Origin: Ramlibacter sp.
GTDB taxonomy: Bacteria > Pseudomonadota > Gammaproteobacteria > Burkholderiales > Burkholderiaceae
Direction of reading: 5' to 3'
DNA length: 39,957 bases
Assembly: GCA_014376915.1 (NCBI GenBank)
Contig: JACMQP010000236.1
Span: 1 to 39,957, forward strand
The notes under the pieces were generated by a model that saw nothing but the letters and a program-made list of their open reading frames with translations, was not told the origin of the DNA and ran no database searches. The position numbers were made by a program, and so were the translations under genes. The first letter of the stretch is position 1. Every line of letters starts with the position of its first letter. Positions 1 through 8,838 of this stretch are shown piece by piece.

Positions 1-1
1 C

Positions 2-628
2 GCTGCTGCGGCACCGTCAAAGGTGGCCTCGGACTACTACCGCTTCCAATTGCTGACCGGTTGTCGAGGTGTCGAGATTCACGGGAGCAAACGCGATGGT
101 TATCCGCCTATCGCTGTTCGGGACGTGGATCGAAATGGCGGACGCATCGTGTTGCGCGACACCAAAAACCGAAGCGATCACAAATTACTTTTGTCGCGTC
201 AAGCGCTTGAAATCGCAGAACGCAACTGCCACGAAAAAGCACCGGAGGAGCCATTGTTTGACATCGTGGATGCACGAAAGACGCTCGCGTGGATCAACGC
301 ACGTGCCGAATCGGCAGTGCAAGGGCATGGCTTGCGAGCAACCTTCGCCAGCATTGCCGAGGAACTTGTTTCAGGTGCAGTGTTGAAGCGAATGTTGAAC
401 CACAGCACCGGCAACGACGTGACGCTAGGGCACTACGTCGGCAAGAGCGAAGCTCAGCTTCGCGCCGGGTGGCAGACAGTTGCTGATTTCATATCTGCCG
501 AGGTAAAAAATGAAAGCTTGAAACCCAAAGTGCGGCGCGTGCGCCCCGAGGTGGAAACTACTTTAGATTCAGCCAGCAGCAGGTCTTCGTGCAAGCAACG
601 TGCGCTCCCGATGACGGCCCCCCTCTAA
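2..628 (+). CDS. Tyrosine recombinase (phage-type integrase), 5' end cut off by the window
   Basis: This is the C-terminal catalytic domain of a tyrosine recombinase, which would cut and rejoin DNA at attachment sites. Counting from the GTG at 23, the catalytic set is visible: Arg15 in TGCRGVEI, a Lys48 candidate in the TKN turn, His102 and Arg105 in HGLR, His127 in LNH and the nucleophile Tyr138 in GHYV. The reading frame is open upstream to base 2 and continues sensibly, so the GTG at 23 is probably internal and the N-terminal DNA-binding domain lies outside the window. About 60 residues after the Tyr are basic and Ser-rich with no recognisable domain. An integrase here suggests the edge of an integrated element. 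No attachment-site repeat was found inside the window. The family is sure; activity and element type are unknown. Confidence 0.85.
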   Translation, partial: AAAAPSKVASDYYRFQLLTGCRGVEIHGSKRDGYPPIAVRDVDRNGGRIVLRDTKNRSDHKLLLSRQALEIAERNCHEKAPEEPLFDIVDARKTLAWINARAESAVQGHGLRATFASIAEELVSGAVLKRMLNHSTGNDVTLGHYVGKSEAQLRAGWQTVADFISAEVKNESLKPKVRRVRPEVETTLDSASSRSSCKQRALPMTAPL

Positions 629-658
629 CGTCGCCCCTCCGCCAAACTTTGAGCAAAC

Positions 659-681
659 ACGGGACCTAGCGGCCCGTTTTT
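659..681 (+). terminator. Possible rho-independent terminator after the recombinase
   Basis: The 5-bp perfect stem ACGGG (659-663) and CCCGT (673-677) encloses a 9-base loop and runs into five T residues (677-681). It lies 30 bases after the recombinase stop codon. The stem is short, so this is a weak call. Confidence 0.45.
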
Positions 682-856
682 ACTTTTTACCTGCACCTGC
701 ATCTGCATAGCAAATGCTCGTCTTGGCGACAGCGCTATCTTGTCAACGCGCCACTGATTGAGTGGTGCTGCCTGAGCTCGGGGTGCTCAGTCTTCCGTGC
801 GCAACGCGCACTGAGAGTCGATGCCGTGAGCAGCGCCCGAATCGTTTTCTGGACAT

Positions 857-1063
857 TTAGCGGGGATGCGACGGGCGCTCGCGCAAGTCCCACAGGCTGC
901 CTTGCCAGTTTGAAATGCGCCCCTCCGTCTGGCACTTCGGGCAGATCCAGATGACGGCGTCGTCGGCAGCTTTGAGGGCCAGGACTGTTGACGCCGACCG
1001 AATATTGACCAGCCGGGGGTGCGGCCAAGACATGCAAGCCCAATGACCGCTCCCGTGAACCAC
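857..1063 (-). CDS. Hypothetical small protein or gene remnant with one CxxC motif
   Basis: The only plausible coding signal in the 580-base stretch between the recombinase and the first antiporter is a 68-residue minus-strand frame. Its C-terminal half reads like a real protein: one CPKC pair followed by a Trp-Gln-Gly/Trp-Asp stretch, which resembles small zinc-ribbon-like hypothetical proteins. The first 25 or so residues look arbitrary, and no ribosome binding site precedes the ATG. It may be a short gene with a later start, or the tail of a decayed gene. The rest of 629-1209 holds nothing else recognisable apart from the weak terminator. Confidence 0.25.
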   Translation of the reverse strand: MVHGSGHWACMSWPHPRLVNIRSASTVLALKAADDAVIWICPKCQTEGRISNWQGSLWDLRERPSHPR

Positions 1064-1209
1064 GAACTGGTGCTATCGACCCTGAGCCGTAGGTAGCACC
1101 CGAGCAGAGCGGGCATTCACGCAGTCAAGTTCACGCAGAGATACGACGCGACTTGGCTCCCCTGGTCCCGGCGTCTGACCTCCTCGGCAGGCAATTTGAC
1201 CGCGGTCCG

Positions 1210-2481
1210 TCAGAGGAATATGAAGGCTGCCGCGGCAACCAGTGTCGGTCCAGCGGCACCGAGCAGCAATTCCCCCGCTCCGATCGACTCATCCGCAAAG
1301 CCGCGCCGCAGCAGTGCTACGCCCGCCGGATTCGGCGCGTTGGCGATGACGGTCAGCCCGCCCCCCGCGACCGCGCCGGCAACCAGCATGTACTTCGACT
1401 CGTCGGAAATGCCCGTAATCTGCGAGCCGAGGTAAGTCAGGGCCGCGTTGTCGGTGATTGCCGTCAAGCCCAAAGAACCTATGAAGAGTGCCAGGGGCTT
1501 GAGACTCGAAACGATCGGCTGCAGCCACCAGCTCTGCATGCCGCCCAAGACCACGAGCCCTGCGAGAAAAAAGCCCACCAGCAAGGCCTCCTTGATGATC
1601 AGCGGACTCTGGAAGCGTTCATAGGCCTGCGTGAAGCCGAGGAACATCAGGAACAGGCCCAGGAAGGCTACTGGGTGATGCGCTAGCAAGATGACGCCTG
1701 CAAGCAGCGCCAGGTGAACGGCAACGACCGTTCGCGGCACCGGTGTGTCCGCGCCCGCATCGCCCACCTGTTCCGATGCCGGGATCACGTGGCGGCGCAG
1801 CACGAACGCGCAGACGGTGGCATTGACCAACACCGCCAGCGCGGCCTTCCAGCCAAACGTGGCGAGCATGAAGGCACTGTCCCACTGCCAAGTAGCCGCG
1901 ACCATCAACACCGGCGGGGCGGCGTAAGAGGTCAAGGTGCCACCGATCGAGACATTGACGAAAAGGACGCCGATCGCAAAGTACTTGACCCGCTCCGGCA
2001 CATCGGGTCGGAAGATCTGCGGAGCGAGCATCAGAGCGGCGATGGTCATGGCGGCTGGCTCCGTCACCAGCGAACCGAGCAGGGGCACCGCGGCCAGGCC
2101 CAGCCAGGCCGTCGCCAGCGGTGTGGGCACGGGCATCACGCCGGCTGCCAGGTGCACCAGTCGCATCACCGTTATCAGCACCGGTCGCGAGGCGGCCACC
2201 ACCATCACCACGAACACGAACAGCGGTTCGGTGTAGTTGCGCGACTCCGCGTAGGCGAGCGCACGGTCCCCCCCGGACGTCAGCGCCATCGTGACGACGA
2301 GCACGATGGCCCAGAACCCGAAGACCACCTCGACTTCGCCGACCAGGTGGAACAGTCCCGCGTGCTTGGGATACCGGTGGGCCAGGCGCTCAAACTGCTT
2401 GGCAGCGAACGTGTGGACCAGTGCCACCGCAAAGATGATGGCTGCGATGATCTGCACCGCCGGTTCCTGAATGGTGTTCAT
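1210..2481 (-). CDS. Putative Na+/H+ antiporter (family formerly DUF1504)
   Basis: This 423-residue, very hydrophobic protein has about eleven predicted membrane segments spread over its whole length. The sequence pattern (a Tyr-Thr-Glu-Pro-Leu-Phe stretch near residue 83, a Thr-Glu-Pro-Ala motif near residue 140, and a Ser-Ile-Gly-Gly-Thr-Leu-Thr stretch near residue 183) matches the family annotated as putative Na+/H+ antiporter, a member of the ion-transporter superfamily. It would exchange cations for protons across the inner membrane; the ion is not established. It is the last gene of a run of minus-strand genes coming from 6.5 kb and starts 78 bases after the broken diguanylate cyclase. 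The length is normal for the family and no defect is visible. The ATG at 2481 is chosen because it opens directly onto the first membrane segment. Confidence 0.75.
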   Translation of the reverse strand: MNTIQEPAVQIIAAIIFAVALVHTFAAKQFERLAHRYPKHAGLFHLVGEVEVVFGFWAIVLVVTMALTSGGDRALAYAESRNYTEPLFVFVVMVVAASRPVLITVMRLVHLAAGVMPVPTPLATAWLGLAAVPLLGSLVTEPAAMTIAALMLAPQIFRPDVPERVKYFAIGVLFVNVSIGGTLTSYAAPPVLMVAATWQWDSAFMLATFGWKAALAVLVNATVCAFVLRRHVIPASEQVGDAGADTPVPRTVVAVHLALLAGVILLAHHPVAFLGLFLMFLGFTQAYERFQSPLIIKEALLVGFFLAGLVVLGGMQSWWLQPIVSSLKPLALFIGSLGLTAITDNAALTYLGSQITGISDESKYMLVAGAVAGGGLTVIANAPNPAGVALLRRGFADESIGAGELLLGAAGPTLVAAAAFIFL

Positions 2482-2559
2482 GGTCGTCCCGTATTTGCGC
2501 GGCGGCCCGACCGACGCATGAGCCTGTCCAAGCAGAGACGCCCGACACCCGTAATGATG

Positions 2560-3228
2560 CTAGCCCACACGCCGTTCACCTCTGGCGCGGCCGCATCGAG
2601 TTGCCCGAACGTCTGCATCGCCTCCCCATCGAGCCAAGGTATCGGTGGACCGGCTGAAAGCGCGCAGCGCGACGGCGGTGGCACACAGTGCCGCACCGCT
2701 ACGAACGTGACCCTCGCAATCGTTGAGTCGCTTGAAGTTGTCAAGGTCGATGAAAACGACGACCAGTGAGTGGGCATCGCGGCGCGACCCATCGACTTCG
2801 CGCGCGCCGAAGTCGAGCAGCGCGTGGCGGTTGAGCAAGCCGGTCAATGGGTCTCGGATCGACAGCTCCTGGACTTTCGACAACTGCACACGAGCCTGAT
2901 CCGTCAGCGACACGACGATGCCGCAGGTCACAAACCAGGTCACTGCGTTGGCCCACGGAATCCAGTCCGTAAGGTCACGCCCCGAAGCGATGTCGCCAAC
3001 GATCCAGGTGGCTGAGGCCAAGGCTGCATTGACCACACCCGCCTTGCGCCCGGCCACCCAGGCCATCAGCGGCACCGACAACAGTCCCAAGGATGCGAAA
3101 GCGAATTCGGCACCCGTGACCGCCCTCAAAGCACCGAGCGCGGCCACCACGGCGACCGAGATCAACCAGGCCAGCGGCTTCGACCACGCGCCACAGGCGG
3201 CCCGCGTGAATGCATGCATCGACGTCAT
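2560..3228 (-). pseudogene. Diguanylate cyclase remnant, broken inside the GGDEF motif
   Basis: Starting at the ATG at 3228 (or 3219), the frame encodes three to four membrane segments followed by the start of a GGDEF domain, with the hallmark DPLTGLLNRHALL and the FIDLDNFKRLND metal- and substrate-binding stretch. An intact enzyme would make cyclic di-GMP at the inner membrane. Here the Asn-Asp-x-x-Gly-His region is already degenerate (GHVRSGAAL instead of the usual GHxxGDxxL). At the active-site loop the protein reads RWGGDADVRAT instead of RWGGDEF and ends about 20 unrelated residues later. The second half of the domain is not found in any frame of the next 150 bases. This looks like a 3' deletion with a foreign junction near 2640, not a simple frameshift. 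Activity is very unlikely. The gene lies between two transport and stress genes on the same strand. Confidence 0.7.
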
Positions 3229-3352
3229 CGCCACCGTTCGCACTCGACGGTTGGCCGACCCTGTCGGACTCTGCTGACCGGTTGCCCCAACGCTTGCCAG
3301 GCGGTGATCAGGATTGCGCCGCCTGCCTGCAGGTCGGTTGACGGCACGAAAA

Positions 3353-4477
3353 TCATTCTGCGGTGCGCGCCCGGAAGCGAGCGATCGCAGCGTCGACCAT
3401 GCCCTCCGAACTCCCCCGTTCCTCGTACTGCTGGCGCAGGTAGGACGCGTCACTGCCGTTTTGCACCACCTTCCGAAGATGCAACAGCGCTTGAGCATCG
3501 CTGGGCATCATCCGATCCTCCAGACGGCGCAGCGTGTCTTGAATGTCGTCTCTCAAGGGCACCGACTCGTAAGTCTTCGGGTGCACCACGGTGCCGTCCA
3601 TACCGAATCGGCAGGCCTGGAAGCGGTTGTAGTTGTAGACAAGGTAGTCGTCTTCGTTCGGCGGCGGCGCCGACCGCTCGAGCAGCCATCGGCACAGGGC
3701 CTGCAGGTAGCCTGCCAAGGCAGCGGCTCGCTCCACCGTGAGCGGCGTGTCGCAAACGCGCAGTTCGATCGTTCCGAACTCTGGCTTGGGGCGGATGTCC
3801 CAGTAGAAGTCCTTCATGCTCTTTACGATGCCGGTGTGTTCCATCCTTGCGAAATAGCCGCTCTCGAAATCGCGCCAACTCGTGGTGAAGGGCGCTCGTC
3901 CACTCAGCGGAAAGGCGAACACCGAATTCAGACGTGCCGAATTGAACAGCGTGTCCTTACGCTGCACAAATGGCGAAGAGGCTGCCAAGGCGATGAAGTG
4001 CGGGATGTAGCGGTTCAGCGAATGCAAAAGGTACATGGCATCGTCGCCAGACGCGCACCCCACATGGATGTGCTGGCCGAAGATGGTGAACTGCTTGGCC
4101 AGGTAGCCATAGAGCAGCGACACCTCCTTGAAGCGCGGCTTGGAGAAGATCTTGCGTTCCGACCACTGCTGAAACGGATGCGTCCCGCCACCACACACAC
4201 CGACATTCAGTCGATCGCCTGCCGCCACCAGCGAGTCGCGAATCTGGCGTAATTGCGCCAGCAGCCCGCCATGATCGGTGTGAATGTCGGTCGACACCTC
4301 GATCATGCTTTCGGTGATCTCCGGCACGACGTTGCCGGGAAACGTCCTGCGCGCCAGCAGTTCCAGCATGTCCGGGCTGGCATCGATCAGGTCCAGGTTG
4401 CTCAGGCTGACGAGCTGCAGTTCCAGCTCGACGCCGAGCGTCAGCGGGGCCGAGGATTTGAAGGGTTCGAGTGGCAT
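3353..4477 (-). CDS. ybdK: YbdK-type carboxylate-amine ligase (glutamate-cysteine ligase 2 family)
   Basis: The 374-residue product has the full GCS2 fold pattern: the N-terminal GVELELQLV strand with the metal-binding Glu residues, the GTHPF loop near residue 98, the HIHVG motif near residue 136 and the FGTIELRVCDTPL segment near residue 236. YbdK-family enzymes ligate glutamate to cysteine with ATP, usually weakly, and their physiological substrate is often uncertain. The length is as expected. Only one base separates its ATG from the stop of the CPA2 antiporter upstream, so the two are probably cotranscribed and translationally coupled. The context of ion transporters suggests a thiol or osmotic stress role, which is inference. 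Confidence 0.88.
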   Translation of the reverse strand: MPLEPFKSSAPLTLGVELELQLVSLSNLDLIDASPDMLELLARRTFPGNVVPEITESMIEVSTDIHTDHGGLLAQLRQIRDSLVAAGDRLNVGVCGGGTHPFQQWSERKIFSKPRFKEVSLLYGYLAKQFTIFGQHIHVGCASGDDAMYLLHSLNRYIPHFIALAASSPFVQRKDTLFNSARLNSVFAFPLSGRAPFTTSWRDFESGYFARMEHTGIVKSMKDFYWDIRPKPEFGTIELRVCDTPLTVERAAALAGYLQALCRWLLERSAPPPNEDDYLVYNYNRFQACRFGMDGTVVHPKTYESVPLRDDIQDTLRRLEDRMMPSDAQALLHLRKVVQNGSDASYLRQQYEERGSSEGMVDAAIARFRARTAE

Positions 4478-4478
4478 G

Positions 4479-5669
4479 TCAGCCTTCCTCAGGTTCGCCG
4501 CTCTCGCCGGCCGCCACCAGGGCGCGCTGCGTCACGATCGGTCCGAGCAGTTCGAGAACCAGGGTTGCCGCCGCGAGCGGAGCCAGCTGGTCGATCAGGT
4601 CGATGCCCAGGTAGCGCGCCTGCTCGAGCAACAAGATGACGAATACCGACATGGGCGCCATGGCCAGGCCCGTCAAGACACCTTTGCGCCAGCTCATGCC
4701 ACTGACCCTCGCCAGGCCGCCGACGACGATCACCTTGATCAGCATCCTGACCAGGATAAGCAGCATCCCCAGCCCGAGACCGACCCACACGCGCTGCGAG
4801 GAGATCGTGGTCGCGACGAACACGAACAGCACGATGGCCAGCAGTTCGCCCAGCGCGCCGAAGTTGCGCTGGGTCTGGCTGAGCACCACCCGGCGGTGCC
4901 GTGCCACCAGGCCGAAGGTCAGCGATGCCAGCACGGGCGAAAACTTGAGAGTGTGCGCAATAGCCACGACCAGGATCACGCCGATCGCAAAGCCGACCGT
5001 GGCATCGCGGCTGAGGCGCCCGAAGCGCCTCAGCAAGGCGGGCACGCCGACCCCGAAGGCGGCGCCCAGGCCGACCGAGACGGCCAGCAGCACGACACTG
5101 TTCGAGATGGCCTGCAGGACGTTGCCGGACGTCTGGAAGGTCCAGAAGCCGACGATGACCTTGAAGGTGAAGACAGCGAGGACGCAGTTGACCGCCGTGA
5201 GGTGCAGGATGCGTTCAGTCACCTGGCCCGAGCTGCGCTGTTCGTTGATGACCCGCATCAATGCGGCCGGGGAAGTGGACATCGCCAGGGACGCCAGCAG
5301 CAGCGACGTCAGCACCGGCATGTTGAAGGCCAGTGCAAGGAAATAGACAGCGCCGAATGTCAGCGCCGCCTCAAGCACTGCGGTGATGCCGATCCACGGG
5401 TTGGTGCGAAGCCAGCGTAAATTGATGCGGTACCCGAACTCGAACAGGATCAGGCCAAAGGCCACATTGGCCACCAGCATGACCGGCTCTGAGCTGGCCT
5501 GCGGCAAGAGGCCGAGCTGAGGACTGCCAAGCGCGAATCCGACCACGCCGTACAAGCTGATGCGGGGCAGTCCAGTCCAGCGGTGGCCCAGCTCGCCGGC
5601 CACCCAAGCCAGAGCGACGGCCAAGGGCCAAACGAGATCTCCAGCGAGGGACGTGAAGTCGAATGGCAT
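4479..5669 (-). CDS. CPA2-type monovalent cation:proton antiporter
   Basis: A 396-residue membrane protein with about twelve hydrophobic segments that fits the Na+/H+ exchanger superfamily (CPA2). Visible landmarks are the first helices with a Pro-Arg-Ile-Ser-Leu-Tyr-Gly stretch, LILFEFGYRINL near residue 75, a Ser-Thr-Ser-Pro-Ala unwound-helix motif near residue 130 and a hydrophilic charged loop near residue 260. It lacks the C-terminal nucleotide-binding (TrkA-N) domain of KefB/KefC-type systems, so it is a transport core only. I chose the ATG at 5669 because it starts 8 bases after the preceding DUF3014 stop; an in-frame upstream start at 5693 would overlap that gene by 17 bases. It is followed after one base by ybdK. 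Confidence 0.8.
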   Translation of the reverse strand: MPFDFTSLAGDLVWPLAVALAWVAGELGHRWTGLPRISLYGVVGFALGSPQLGLLPQASSEPVMLVANVAFGLILFEFGYRINLRWLRTNPWIGITAVLEAALTFGAVYFLALAFNMPVLTSLLLASLAMSTSPAALMRVINEQRSSGQVTERILHLTAVNCVLAVFTFKVIVGFWTFQTSGNVLQAISNSVVLLAVSVGLGAAFGVGVPALLRRFGRLSRDATVGFAIGVILVVAIAHTLKFSPVLASLTFGLVARHRRVVLSQTQRNFGALGELLAIVLFVFVATTISSQRVWVGLGLGMLLILVRMLIKVIVVGGLARVSGMSWRKGVLTGLAMAPMSVFVILLLEQARYLGIDLIDQLAPLAAATLVLELLGPIVTQRALVAAGESGEPEEG

Positions 5670-5676
5670 GCGCGGG

Positions 5677-6531
5677 CTATCGCCTTGGAGCACCGTTAGC
5701 CAGCAGCTGACGCAACTCCGCCAGCCTGGTCTTCAAACGCCGCTCGTTGACCGGACCCGTGCGAACCAGGATCCGTTGGCCGGAACTCAGAGACTGCAGG
5801 GCCGGATCTTCTAACTCGTAGAGCACCCACGGCCGCTGCGGCTGAATCGGGCCGTTGATGACGGGCAGGTGGACCTTGGTCGAAGCGTTGATGTCAGGCG
5901 CCGCGATCAACTGGTCGAGCACCTCCACCACTCGGTCGTTGAAGTAGCGCCTGGGGTAGCCCAGTTCCTCGTAGGCCTTCTGCAACTGGGGATAAAGCTT
6001 CACGTAGGCAGCCACCACCTGACGCAGATCCACGGTCTCGATGAGCAGAACATACGGCGTGTAGCGCAGGCCGTTGTCCGCACTGATCACCTCGGCATCG
6101 CCTTGCTTCTCGGTCAGGAATCGCCCGTCCGCGGGGTTCATGGGCCACAGCCGTGAGGGGGCATGCGATCGGCCCAGGTTGTCGACCGTCGCCACAACGC
6201 GGCCCGTAAAGTCGTCCAACTGGAACATGCCGAGGGCGGACTTCCGGCCGAACAGTTCGCTCAGCACGGACTCGGCGTCAATCGCACGTGCTGGCAGCGG
6301 GACCGATGCGGGCAGGGCGGGCAGGGCGGGCAATTCAAGCGGGTGCCTGATGCCGGGCTCGGCTGATGCCTGCGGTATCTGAGCGGGCACCGGCGAGGCC
6401 GACTCGGCGGCGGGCCACGCCTGAACACTCGGCCTGGCCGTCGGCACGCTGCTCTGCCAATACCACCACCCACCCACCGCGGCGAATGCCACCAATCCCA
6501 AACCAAGCGCTGCAACAACAGACTTTTTCAA
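5677..6531 (-). CDS. DUF3014 domain protein, membrane-anchored
   Basis: The protein begins with a lysine pair and one hydrophobic segment ending in WWYW, so it is either secreted or, more likely, anchored in the inner membrane with the rest in the periplasm. A Pro/Ala-rich linker (about residues 28-80) leads to the DUF3014 domain, recognised by the YPQLQKAYEELGYPRRYFND segment and the following VEVLDQLIAAP. The function of the family is not known. The start is decided by the ribosome binding site: GGAGG lies 6 bases before a TTG at 6531, while the alternative TTG at 6537 directly abuts it. This makes a 284-residue protein. It heads the coupled minus-strand run DUF3014, CPA2 antiporter, ybdK. 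Confidence 0.8.
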   Translation of the reverse strand: MKKSVVAALGLGLVAFAAVGGWWYWQSSVPTARPSVQAWPAAESASPVPAQIPQASAEPGIRHPLELPALPALPASVPLPARAIDAESVLSELFGRKSALGMFQLDDFTGRVVATVDNLGRSHAPSRLWPMNPADGRFLTEKQGDAEVISADNGLRYTPYVLLIETVDLRQVVAAYVKLYPQLQKAYEELGYPRRYFNDRVVEVLDQLIAAPDINASTKVHLPVINGPIQPQRPWVLYELEDPALQSLSSGQRILVRTGPVNERRLKTRLAELRQLLANGAPRR

Positions 6532-6721
6532 GGGCAACCTCCGTGTACGACGGTCAAAACCGCGCTTGAAAGAGGCTGAGTCTCTTGCATGCGCGGTTGA
6601 AAGGTGGTGGTGAGGCCCTTTAGATGCGGCCGGGCATGGGCATGGGCATACGGTGGCGGATCGGACGGCGGTCGCGTGTGACCGTTTTCAGCGGGACCCT
6701 TCATATCGCGAAGAGACAACT

Positions 6722-6907
6722 ATGTTCCAACAAATATATTTCGCCCGTCTGTCGCCGCTCGAGCTGGTAACGGGCGACCAGGAGCTGTGTGTTCATTGGA
6801 GCCCCCCTTCCCGGGCTCCTTTTCTTCCGATCACCGGGCTTGCTGCGGCGTTCCATCTGCTGGTGGCGGTGGTGGTGGCGCTAAGCGGCGCAACTGGATC
6901 TGCGTGA
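6722..6907 (+). CDS. Possible small ORF in a short plus-strand transcription unit
   Basis: An ATG preceded by a GAAGAG purine run 6 bases upstream opens a 61-residue frame (MFQQIYFARLSPLELV start). The first 25 residues look protein-like. The frame then runs through a strong terminator hairpin (6798-6823) and continues into the 3' end of the opposite-strand ClC gene. Translation beyond the hairpin is therefore improbable, and the real product, if any, may be short or the unit may be a small regulatory RNA. I do not recognise a family. Confidence 0.25.
   Translation: MFQQIYFARLSPLELVTGDQELCVHWSPPSRAPFLPITGLAAAFHLLVAVVVALSGATGSA
6798..6823 (+). terminator. Strong rho-independent terminator on the plus strand
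   Basis: GGAGCCC (6798-6804) and GGGCTCC (6813-6819) form a perfect 7-bp GC-rich stem with an 8-base loop, followed by TTTT (6820-6823) and a TCTTCC tail. No T-run follows on the minus strand, so it acts on plus-strand transcripts. No known plus-strand gene lies upstream, which implies an unannotated small transcript. Confidence 0.7.
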
Positions 6908-8186
6908 GCGTCGCGTAGAGCGGGCGTGAGAACAACCTGGAGATGCCGCTGGCAATCAGCGCGCAGGCCATCAGGCTCAGCACCATCGCGTGGCCGTCGA
7001 CCATCTCCATAACGATGATGAACGAGGTCAGCGGAGCCTGTGTCGCGGCGGCAAGGAATCCGGCCATGCCCAGCGCGATCAACGTCGCAGCATGAGGATA
7101 CGAAGTCAGCTGGGCAACGTCGTTGCCCAACGCAGCACCGATGGCCAGTGACGGCGCAAAAATGCCAGCGGGCACGCCAGACCAGGCCGTCAACCAGGTG
7201 GCCACGAACTTGCAGACCACGTACGCGGCCGCAACGTTCTCTTGCCCCTCCAGCATGGCACGCGTGTAAGCGTACCCGCTGCCGAAGGTGGCCCCATGGG
7301 TCACGACGCCGATCACGGCGACTGCCAATCCGCAGCCGACGGCGAACGACACGGGCCGCTTCAGTCGCCAGCGGCTGAGTCCATCACCCGAGCTGCCGCT
7401 GAGTGAAGCGATCAACAGGCGCGCGAATACACCGCCGGCCGCGCCGCTGGCCAGGGCCACAAGCAGGCCGGGCCACAGCAACGACGCCCCGACAGCCGGG
7501 ACGTGGATCACGCCAAAGTAGGTGCCATTGCCATAGGTCGATACGGCCACCAGGCCGGCCAGCACGATCCCGGAGATGATCAGCCCGCTGCTGCGCTGCT
7601 CGGGCGCACGTGAGAGCTCCTCGATCGCGAACATGACACCACCGAGCGGCGTGTTGAACGCCGCCGCAATGCCGGCTGCGCCACCGGCAACCAGCAAGCC
7701 ATGCTCAGTGATTGCGGAGCGCTTCGGCAGCCATCGCTTAGCGCCATGCATGACACCAGCCGCGATCTGCACCGATGGGCCCTCACGCCCCAGTGAGAGC
7801 CCTGCCAGCAGCCCCCAGGCGGTCAATGCGATCTTGGCCACGGTGAGCTTGATCGAGACGAACAGACTCCGACTGCTGCCATCGACCGTCGAATCGAGAG
7901 CCGCCATCACCTGGGGGATGCCGGATCCGGCCGCACCGGGGGCATAGCGACGCGTCAGCCAGACGATGGCACCGGTGCACAACGGAGTCCACAGCAGCGG
8001 CGCCCACCACCAAGTGGAGCGCATCGAAAAGAACGCCTCCAGAGCGCGCTCGGTCAGCCAGGTGAAGCCCACGACAGTGAGCCCTGCGGCGGCCGCGAAA
8101 GCAATCACGATCACGCGTGCAAGCCAGAGCCGCCAATCCGAGAACTCACGGCGAAAGGCCGCAGCGATCCGCAGCTCCTGTCTCAT
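6831..8186 (-). CDS. ClC-family chloride channel/transporter
   Basis: The 451-residue membrane protein has the three ClC selectivity motifs: GSGIP at about residues 87-91, GREGP at 133-137 with the gating Glu135, and GIFAPSLAIGA near residue 335. A second acidic pair (AIEELS near residue 185) sits where proton-coupled members carry the internal proton glutamate. It is therefore more likely a Cl-/H+ exchanger than a channel, but this is inference. It has no CBS domains and ends in a Pro-rich tail. I prefer the ATG at 8186 over an in-frame TTG at 8198. It diverges from the MarR gene, which may regulate it. Confidence 0.9.
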   Translation of the reverse strand: MRQELRIAAAFRREFSDWRLWLARVIVIAFAAAAGLTVVGFTWLTERALEAFFSMRSTWWWAPLLWTPLCTGAIVWLTRRYAPGAAGSGIPQVMAALDSTVDGSSRSLFVSIKLTVAKIALTAWGLLAGLSLGREGPSVQIAAGVMHGAKRWLPKRSAITEHGLLVAGGAAGIAAAFNTPLGGVMFAIEELSRAPEQRSSGLIISGIVLAGLVAVSTYGNGTYFGVIHVPAVGASLLWPGLLVALASGAAGGVFARLLIASLSGSSGDGLSRWRLKRPVSFAVGCGLAVAVIGVVTHGATFGSGYAYTRAMLEGQENVAAAYVVCKFVATWLTAWSGVPAGIFAPSLAIGAALGNDVAQLTSYPHAATLIALGMAGFLAAATQAPLTSFIIVMEMVDGHAMVLSLMACALIASGISRLFSRPLYATLTQIQLRRLAPPPPPPADGTPQQAR

Positions 8187-8268
8187 AGGCGGAACCAACT
8201 GCCACGTCCGAATTCTTTCGCCTGCCCTTTGGAAGTCACATTCACGCCTGCCCTCCTATCATGGACGC

Positions 8269-8796
8269 ATGGTCCAGCACACGAAAACCAAGGCCGTCAC
8301 CCCTGAGAAAGCTCCCGCCAGCCCTTCGGGTAGCGAAATAGGCGAGCCCGCTGCGCAGGTGCTGCGGCGGTTCCGTCTCGTGTTCAACGCCGTCAAGACA
8401 CACTTCCAGCAGGTCGAGAAGAAGGCCGGAGTCGGCGGCGCGCAGCTGTGGGCGCTGAGCATCGTCCGGGACCGGCCGGGTATCGGCGTGAACGATCTCG
8501 CAAATGCCATGGATGTCCATCAATCAACTGCGAGCAACCTGGTCAAGACCCTGATCGCACGGGAACTCATTGCAGGAGCCAAGACTGCGAGCGACCGCCG
8601 GGCTGTGCAATTGCATGTATTGCCCGCAGGCAATACCGTCCTGCGGCGCGCCCCTGGCCCTTTCACCGGAGTCTTGCCCCAGGCGCTCGCAAGCCTGGAT
8701 GAGCGAACGCTCAAGCGCATGGACGCGGATTTGGCCAAGCTCATCACGGCGCTCGACGCAGACGAGCGCGCGGCGAACATCCCGCTGGGCCAGTAG
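8269..8796 (+). CDS. MarR-family transcriptional regulator
   Basis: The 175-residue protein has the MarR winged helix fold. After a flexible, charged N-terminus of about 25 residues come a dimerisation helix, the helix-turn-helix at about residues 70-100 (GVNDLANAMDVHQSTASNLV), and the wing with its SDRRAVQL signature near residue 110. Such proteins bind palindromic operators as dimers, usually repressing a divergent or downstream gene and responding to small ligands. The divergent ClC gene, 82 bases away, is the obvious candidate target. A TGGAC-N5-GTCCA inverted repeat covers its own start codon (8262-8276) and could be an autoregulatory site, but this is speculative. Confidence 0.85.
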   Translation: MVQHTKTKAVTPEKAPASPSGSEIGEPAAQVLRRFRLVFNAVKTHFQQVEKKAGVGGAQLWALSIVRDRPGIGVNDLANAMDVHQSTASNLVKTLIARELIAGAKTASDRRAVQLHVLPAGNTVLRRAPGPFTGVLPQALASLDERTLKRMDADLAKLITALDADERAANIPLGQ

Positions 8797-8838
8797 GAAG
8801 GGCGGCTGCGTGGCGTCGTCGCACAGCGGGTCCCCGGC

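Noticed and set aside
1714..2769. Long plus-strand open frame opposite the first antiporter
   Set aside because: His/Arg/Gln-rich translation without family signature; it is the antisense shadow of the antiporter gene and the cyclase remnant.
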